From Diplocarpon mali (taxonomy: Eukaryota > Ascomycota > Leotiomycetes > Helotiales > Drepanopezizaceae): a DNA stretch of 31,033 bases. Under the pieces are notes generated by a model that saw only the letters and a program-made list of their open reading frames with translations, was not told the origin of the DNA and made no database searches. This document shows positions 30,918 to 31,033 of the stretch, piece by piece (within the stretch, counting starts at the first letter, position 1; each line of letters begins with the position of its first letter). Where the stretch lies: assembly GCA_024741835.1 (NCBI GenBank), contig JAENRP010000440.1:1-31033 (forward strand), written 5' to 3'. The position numbers and the translations under genes were made by a program.

Positions 30918-31033
30918 AATTTCTATAATATTACTTTTAAAATAACGTAAAGTCTATCTTTGATTTTAACTTTAAAGATCACTTTATAATTATTATTTAT
31001 AAATTATATGAATTGATTATTAAAAACTCTAAT

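Larger units (their letters stand above)
30119..31033 (-). mobile_element. Copia D, 5' part, running out of the window
   Basis: Continuation of Copia D upstream of the Gypsy C insertion. It contains a gag or pre-protease coding remnant (30119-30440) and an array of PAL25 palindromes (30446-30917). The last 115 bp (30918-31033) are AT-rich, with possible further degenerate units but nothing firm. Its 5' LTR is not reached. Confidence 0.7.

Overview
This window is a gene-poor, heavily mutated transposon graveyard from what is most likely a filamentous ascomycete (Pezizomycotina). TA-containing words are everywhere, every long reading frame is broken mainly at codons that were probably CAA, CAG or TGG, and paired LTRs differ almost only by transitions. 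These are marks of repeat-induced point mutation (RIP: CpA to TpA, and TpG to TpA on the other strand). I see no intact host gene, rRNA, tRNA or CRISPR array. The species cannot be named from this sequence.

Layout: (1) 1-426, most of an LTR of family S. (2) 427-3248, two degraded and convergent reading frames of unknown function. (3) 3249-10838, a complete but dead Ty1/Copia element (Copia B, minus strand) with 197-bp LTRs and a perfect TATAA target duplication. (4) 10839-19452, a degraded Ty3/Gypsy element (Gypsy A, minus strand) with gag, protease, RT, RNase H, integrase and a 5' LTR. It is interrupted by a solo S LTR (16030-16453, target duplication ATTCT, containing a 101-N gap). Its LTR is interrupted by a 497-bp TRIM-like mini-retrotransposon (18521-19017, target duplication TAAAT). 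(5) 19453-22565 and 30119-31033, the two halves of a second Copia element (Copia D, minus strand). They are split by (6) Gypsy C, a chromodomain-bearing Ty3/Gypsy element (22566-30113, 307-bp LTRs, target duplication ATAAA).

Three signals go beyond dead transposons. First, a 25-bp imperfect palindrome (PAL25) occurs as about 11 single copies inside Gypsy A, the 427-3248 region and the 3' flank of Copia D, in several reading frames. It also forms a roughly 10-unit array at 30446-30917 with 48/39-bp spacing. I did not find it in the younger Copia B or Gypsy C. Second, Gypsy C and Copia B, from different superfamilies, each carry an antisense Cys-rich accessory frame between the end of pol and the 3' LTR. 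In Gypsy C the two stop codons face each other 2 bp apart. Third, the TRIM shares LTR tips, a primer-binding site matching the initiator tRNA-Met anticodon arm, and its polypurine tract with Copia B, so a Copia-B-like element probably mobilised it.

Relative ages from nesting: Copia D is older than Gypsy C. Gypsy A is older than the solo LTR and the TRIM, and the 10839-19452 / 427-3248 block is older than Copia B. Domain calls come from reading the translations by eye, so domain edges are approximate.
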